Assembly: GCA_937862575.1 (NCBI GenBank) | Contig: CALMFM010000155.1 | Span: forward strand, 1-63,738 | Direction: 5' to 3' | Origin: an uncultured Bacillota bacterium | GTDB lineage: Bacteria > Bacillota_I > Bacilli_A > Izemoplasmatales > Hujiaoplasmataceae | Length of the DNA: 63,738 nucleotides | Shown here: positions 59,286 to 63,738 of the stretch, one piece after another | Layout of the letters: the number at the start of each line of letters is the position of its first letter | Numbering within the stretch: the first letter of the stretch is position 1 | Program-made: the position numbers and the translations under genes | The notes under the pieces: generated by a model | Told to the model about the DNA's origin: nothing | Seen by the model: the letters and a program-made list of their open reading frames with translations, nothing else | Database searches by the model: none

Positions 59286-60156
59286 ATTTACTTTCTTTTT
59301 CTAATTTGATAAGTTCGCCTATTGTGAACTCATATTTCTTTTTGCAGAAATGACAAACGATTTCAATAGAGGAATCATCGGTTATCATTTCTCCTAATTC
59401 TTGTTTACCTAAAGAGATAAGCCCTTTTTCGAATCTTTCTTTTGTGCAGTCACAAAGATAACTAAGTGGCATCTCTTCAACGAATTCATGATCCCCCTTG
59501 GTAATCATTTCAATTATGTCTTCAGGTTTTTTATTTTCGCTGATTAATTCGGATATTGGTCTCATTTTTGAAATATTCTGTTCAATTTTCTGTAATGTTT
59601 CCTCTTTAGCCCCCGGCATTACTTGTAATATAAAACCACCACTCGCAAAAACTTCATTATTCTCGTTGACAAGAACTCCAACGCCGACTGAAGAAGGAAT
59701 CTGCTCGCTAACGGCAAAGTAATATGCAAAATCATCACCTATTTCACCAGTCTGTAGTTTTGCACTTGAAGTAAAAACGTCACGAATTTTCAAATCCTTG
59801 GTTACATGAATGAATCCATCGTTTCCAACGACCAACCCAACCGCCAGTTTATCTTTTTGTGAGAAATGAACCTCTGGATTTTCCACAATTGCCTTGACAC
59901 TACCGTGCGCATTGGCTACAGAAACGATTTCGCCGATTGGCCCGCCACCATTAATTCTTATGGTGAGTGTTTGATCGCCTTTATACATGGCGCCCATAAT
60001 CAAAGAAACGGTAAGGACTCTTCCTAATGCGGCGCTAGCTGCCGGCCATGTACCGTGTATCTGTCTGGCTTCGTCTACAAGCTTTGTCGTTGTGGCGGCG
60101 TATATTCTTACTGTACCATCAAATGCATAAGCCTTAACCAAATAATCATTCATCAT
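59284..60156 (-). CDS. hslO: Redox-regulated chaperone Hsp33
   Basis: YLVKAYAFDGTVRIYAATTTKLVDEARQIHGTWPAASAALGR; zinc cysteines CDC...CHFC. Confidence 0.96.
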   Translation of the reverse strand: MMNDYLVKAYAFDGTVRIYAATTTKLVDEARQIHGTWPAASAALGRVLTVSLIMGAMYKGDQTLTIRINGGGPIGEIVSVANAHGSVKAIVENPEVHFSQKDKLAVGLVVGNDGFIHVTKDLKIRDVFTSSAKLQTGEIGDDFAYYFAVSEQIPSSVGVGVLVNENNEVFASGGFILQVMPGAKEETLQKIEQNISKMRPISELISENKKPEDIIEMITKGDHEFVEEMPLSYLCDCTKERFEKGLISLGKQELGEMITDDSSIEIVCHFCKKKYEFTIGELIKLEKESK

Positions 60157-60265
60157 ATCACTTCCTGCAAGGTATTATAACATATTTCAAAAAATATTCT
60201 ATTGTTTTGTTTTTGGCTAAAATTATTATATAATATTATTTGATTTTAGAGAAAGAGTGATTGTT

Positions 60266-61249
60266 ATGAAATGGAAAATCCGCGATTTGGAAATCGATAA
60301 TCAAGTGCTTGTGGCTCCAATGGCCGGCGTAACAAATATGGCTTATAGAATGATTCTTAAAGAATTTGGTGCCGGACTCATTTATACCGAAATGATATCG
60401 GATAAAGGATTGTTATTTGAAAATCAAAAGACACAAGATATGACAGAAATTCATGAATACGAGAAACCGATTGCTTTACAACTTTTCGGAAGTGAAGTTG
60501 AAACCATGGTTAAGGCCGCAATATATATAGATGAATTTACTGATGCGAGTATAATTGACATAAACATGGGTTGTCCAGTGCCTAAAGTTGTCAAATCCGG
60601 AGCCGGTAGTAAACTAATGACAACGCCAGAATTAGCGATAGATATCGTATCAGAAGTAGTAAAGTCCGTTAAAAAACCTGTTACAGTCAAAATAAGAAGC
60701 GGATGGGATCATAAAAGCATAAATGCTGTTGAGTTGGCCAAGAAGCTTGAAGCGGTTGGAATAAGTGCAATAGCCGTGCACGGAAGAACCAGATCGGATA
60801 TGTACTCAGGGTCGGCGGATTTGGAAATTATCAAAAAAGTCAAAGAAGCAGTTAAGATTCCCGTTATCGGAAATGGAGATATCAGATCTCCCGAAGACGC
60901 AAAACACATGTTGGAATACACTGGTTGTGACGCAGTTATGATTGGCCGTGGTTTATTGGGGAATCCATTCTTAATTAAACAAATTATTGAGTTTCTTGAC
61001 ACAGGCACTTACGAAAAAGAAATTCCTTTTGAAAAAAGAGAAGAATATATCTTAAAACACCTTTCAAAACTTGAATCTCTTAAAGGAGAACATATCGCCA
61101 CTTTGGAGATGCGAAGTCATGGGGCTTGGTATTTAAAAGGATTGCCAGGGGCTTCCAAAACAAAATCACTAATTGTCGGCGCTGAAAACGCCGAGCAGAT
61201 ACGAAAAATAGTTATTGAATTTTTTGAGGGATTAAAAAAACAGGATTGA
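60266..61249 (+). CDS. dus: tRNA-dihydrouridine synthase
   Basis: LVAPMAGVTNMAYRMILKEFGAGLIYTEMIS, DINMGCPVPKVVKSGAGSKLM, AVHGRTRSDMYSG, VIGNGDI. Confidence 0.95.
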   Translation: MKWKIRDLEIDNQVLVAPMAGVTNMAYRMILKEFGAGLIYTEMISDKGLLFENQKTQDMTEIHEYEKPIALQLFGSEVETMVKAAIYIDEFTDASIIDINMGCPVPKVVKSGAGSKLMTTPELAIDIVSEVVKSVKKPVTVKIRSGWDHKSINAVELAKKLEAVGISAIAVHGRTRSDMYSGSADLEIIKKVKEAVKIPVIGNGDIRSPEDAKHMLEYTGCDAVMIGRGLLGNPFLIKQIIEFLDTGTYEKEIPFEKREEYILKHLSKLESLKGEHIATLEMRSHGAWYLKGLPGASKTKSLIVGAENAEQIRKIVIEFFEGLKKQD

Positions 61250-61259
61250 TTTCCTGTTT

Positions 61260-62510
61260 TTATTTTATAAATGAGTGATATTTGTTGAAGTGATAGTTAT
61301 TTAATTCCACAACAATTCTGATACCGTTATCCAAATACTCCGTTTCCAAAACATTTGAATTTTCCTTAAGTTCTGAGTAAATTTCCGCTTTGTCAAACGG
61401 AATAAGCATTTCAACTTTAGTTATTGTTTTATAGAGTTCAAAATCGATTAAATCTAGCAATCTTGGAACATTGTAATTATTGATTGCGGAGATGAAAATT
61501 GAATGATCTCTGCTATTTAAAGGTATGTCTTTCAATAAATCGGTTTTATTGTATACATGTACTATCGGGATATCGCTTACTCCGATATCTCTCAATACAT
61601 CTTCAACAACATGTATTTGATTTTCGTGGTTAGGATTAGAAATATCTATAACGTGTAGAATTAATGATGCCTCGGAGATTTCTTCCAAAGTTGATTTGAA
61701 CGCTTCGATAAGGTGATGTGGTAATCTATCGATGAACCCTACCGTATCAGTGAGAAGGAATATATGATTGTTATCAAGATGGATTCTGCGAGTTTTTGTC
61801 TCCAGGGTAGCAAAAAGCATATTTTTTTCAAAAGCATACTTGTCTTTATGTGTAGAAGACACATCGATAATCGAATTCATCAAAGTTGATTTTCCGGAGT
61901 TAGTATAGCCGGTAAGTGCAACAGTGAAAACTTCATTCTTTTTACGTTTATCTCTCTGAGTTCGTCTTATTTGAACCAAATCCTTGAGATCGTGTTTCAA
62001 TTTAGTTATTTTATCTCTTAAAATACGACGGTCGAGTTCTAACTGTTGTTCACCAGGGCCCTTTGAGCCGGTTCCTGATTTTTGACGCGACAAATATTTA
62101 TAAGCGCCGACGATTCTTGGCATAAAATATTCCGCTTGGGCTAATTCCACCTGTAACATAGCTTCTTTGGTCTTAGCTCTCCGTGCAAAAATGTCTAGAA
62201 TTAATACCGTTCTATCGATTACTTTTATTTCAAGCGCCGTTTCGAGGTTTCTTATATGGCTTGGGCTGAGTTCATCATTAAAAATAACCAAATCTGCATC
62301 AAGAGCAACTGCGGCTTCTTTTATTTCTTGTACTTTTCCTTCTCCTACATAATAATTAGGAGTTGGAGCTTCCTTATTTTGTGTTATTGTACCAATGACA
62401 TTGACTTCACACGCCTCTGCGAGGTTGGCCAGTTCGATCATTGAATTATCAAAATTAGGATCGTCGTTGATGTTTAAACCAACCAATATAGCTTGTTCCA
62501 ATTGCATCAC
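61260..62510 (-). CDS. hflX: GTPase HflX
   Basis: NYYVGEGKVQEI, FNDELSPSHIRNLE, KSGTGSKGPGEQQLELDRRILRDKI, VALTGYTNSGKSTLMN, TDTVGFIDRLPHHLIEAFKSTLEE. Confidence 0.96.
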   Translation of the reverse strand: MMQLEQAILVGLNINDDPNFDNSMIELANLAEACEVNVIGTITQNKEAPTPNYYVGEGKVQEIKEAAVALDADLVIFNDELSPSHIRNLETALEIKVIDRTVLILDIFARRAKTKEAMLQVELAQAEYFMPRIVGAYKYLSRQKSGTGSKGPGEQQLELDRRILRDKITKLKHDLKDLVQIRRTQRDKRKKNEVFTVALTGYTNSGKSTLMNSIIDVSSTHKDKYAFEKNMLFATLETKTRRIHLDNNHIFLLTDTVGFIDRLPHHLIEAFKSTLEEISEASLILHVIDISNPNHENQIHVVEDVLRDIGVSDIPIVHVYNKTDLLKDIPLNSRDHSIFISAINNYNVPRLLDLIDFELYKTITKVEMLIPFDKAEIYSELKENSNVLETEYLDNGIRIVVELNNYHFNKYHSFIK

Positions 62511-62633
62511 CTGTTAAATATTATATAATATTATTTGTAATAATGTAGCATTTATCTGTCATTTCTGGCTTTTTTTGATTAAAAACATGTGATATAATAT
62601 AACGACAATGTGTAGTAGTGTGCAGAGGGCTTA

Positions 62634-63738
62634 ATGAAGAAGATAAAAGAATTCATTACCAATGTAAAAACTTGGTTCACAGCAATGATTGAAAACACAT
62701 TTTCAGATCGGAAGAAGACATTCAAAGCAATTGCGTTGATTGTTTTTTCGGTTTTATTTTTGATTGAGACCGGTATGATTCTAATCCATAATAGTTTCTA
62801 TAATAACGCCTCTGATGATATTTTACAGTATTATACGATTATGGTTGACTTTATCGGCGGACTAAAGGACGGCACGGTTTCTTGGTTTAATTTGAATAAC
62901 TATTTAGGCGCATCATTCTTTTCTGATGTTTATTACATACCTATTGATATCTTTACCGGGATTACATTCCTTTTAAGTTATTTGATGCCAATCGAAGTGG
63001 CATATTCTGTAACCGAATTGGTTAAAATATTAACAGGAGTCATGTTGTTTGCCTATTATTTATCTCTTAAAGGCATGAAGAACAGAACTATCTTCTGGAT
63101 GAGTATAATTTATTTCATCGGTGGAGGAACAGTAAGTTTCATGGCTTTCCCGGTTTTCTTGTCCTTGACCGTTTATATGCCTGTTGCCTTAGTGGTTATC
63201 CATTATTTCTTTAGGAAAAACAGATGGATTGTACCGCTGTTTGCAATGGCTAGTATTCTTTATGATTTCTATTTGGGATATACATTGCTTGCATTTATTT
63301 GTTTTGCTTATCTTATTGAATATTTCAAAGAACCGGACTTCAAATTTTTCCGTTTCGTAAAGGAAACAGCAATTTTCGTTGTTCTGCTTTTGTTGGGAGT
63401 GGTTATGGCTGCGGTCATCGCCTATCCGTCAATTCTATTTATATTTGAGGAAACGTATAGACGAACAGTAGATTTCACGGACAAAGCTTGGATAATCAAT
63501 GTTTTTGGATATAATATGGAATTCTTCCAGCCAAATATTTATATTAGAATATTAGCTAAGATATTTGTTGAACAGAAACCTATTGGATTCTATGGGTTTG
63601 AAAATAGCTATGCAACCGAACATTTCTCTTTGTATATATCAGTAATTGGATTTGCTTATATGAATTATATTTTCTTCATGAAGGACAAGATTAGCAAAAT
63701 ATACAAATTCGCTATATTGGCAGCCATAATCTTTATGA
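62634..63738 (+). CDS. YfhO-like multi-TM membrane protein, N-terminal part (runs off window)
   Basis: Open frame from ATG 62634 with SD gagggc; MKKIKEFITNVKTWFTAMIENTF...FNLNNYLGASFFSDVYYIPIDIFTGITFLLSYLMP, many TM segments. Confidence 0.7.
   Translation, partial: MKKIKEFITNVKTWFTAMIENTFSDRKKTFKAIALIVFSVLFLIETGMILIHNSFYNNASDDILQYYTIMVDFIGGLKDGTVSWFNLNNYLGASFFSDVYYIPIDIFTGITFLLSYLMPIEVAYSVTELVKILTGVMLFAYYLSLKGMKNRTIFWMSIIYFIGGGTVSFMAFPVFLSLTVYMPVALVVIHYFFRKNRWIVPLFAMASILYDFYLGYTLLAFICFAYLIEYFKEPDFKFFRFVKETAIFVVLLLLGVVMAAVIAYPSILFIFEETYRRTVDFTDKAWIINVFGYNMEFFQPNIYIRILAKIFVEQKPIGFYGFENSYATEHFSLYISVIGFAYMNYIFFMKDKISKIYKFAILAAIIFM

Overview
This window is AT-rich, densely coding, and uses the standard bacterial code (TGA acts as stop and Trp is TGG). 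It comes from the replication-origin region of a Firmicutes/Tenericutes-like bacterium; a wall-poor Izemoplasma-like lineage is my inference, not something the sequence shows directly.

Left of the origin, mostly on the minus strand:
- prs (partial), spoVG, ispE, a YolD/UmuC-type polymerase pair, a PspC protein, a large FIVAR-repeat surface protein, purB, folD, a flavin reductase, an aminotransferase, purA, a COG2509-like FAD dehydrogenase, dnaN and dnaA.
- A head-on, plus-strand operon for all seven chorismate steps plus prephenate dehydrogenase: tyrA-aroA-aroB-aroC-aroE::aroK-aroQ-DAHP synthase. It includes an AroE-AroK fusion.

Right of the origin:
- rpmH-rnpA-yidC-jag-pth.
- A glycan-utilisation locus of about 16 kb: cytosolic GH13, RDD protein, lipoprotein amylase, DUF1189, secreted pullulanase, a catalytic-domain-free tandem-CBM41 surface protein, a binding protein, and MalF/MalG permeases with extra domains.
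- lgt, an SDR, mfd, then S4-recF-gyrB-gyrA displaced from dnaA-dnaN, followed by rnmV-rsmA-glyA, an ANTAR regulator beside glnA, hslO, dus, hflX and a partial YfhO-like protein.

Most interesting leads:
(1) A shared 'TGCG + TM + basic' C-terminal tail on the pullulanase and the CBM41 protein, a candidate Cys-type sorting signal.
(2) The tandem-CBM41 protein and insertion-bearing permeases, a possible surface starch-capture system.
(3) The ANTAR/glnA locus, with a 15-bp hairpin and an A1/G4 hexaloop at the predicted 5' end of the glnA leader.
(4) Helically phased DnaA-box-like sites overlapping the dnaA stop codon.

I saw no rRNA, tRNA, CRISPR array or transposase. All family calls are from reading motifs; no searches were run.
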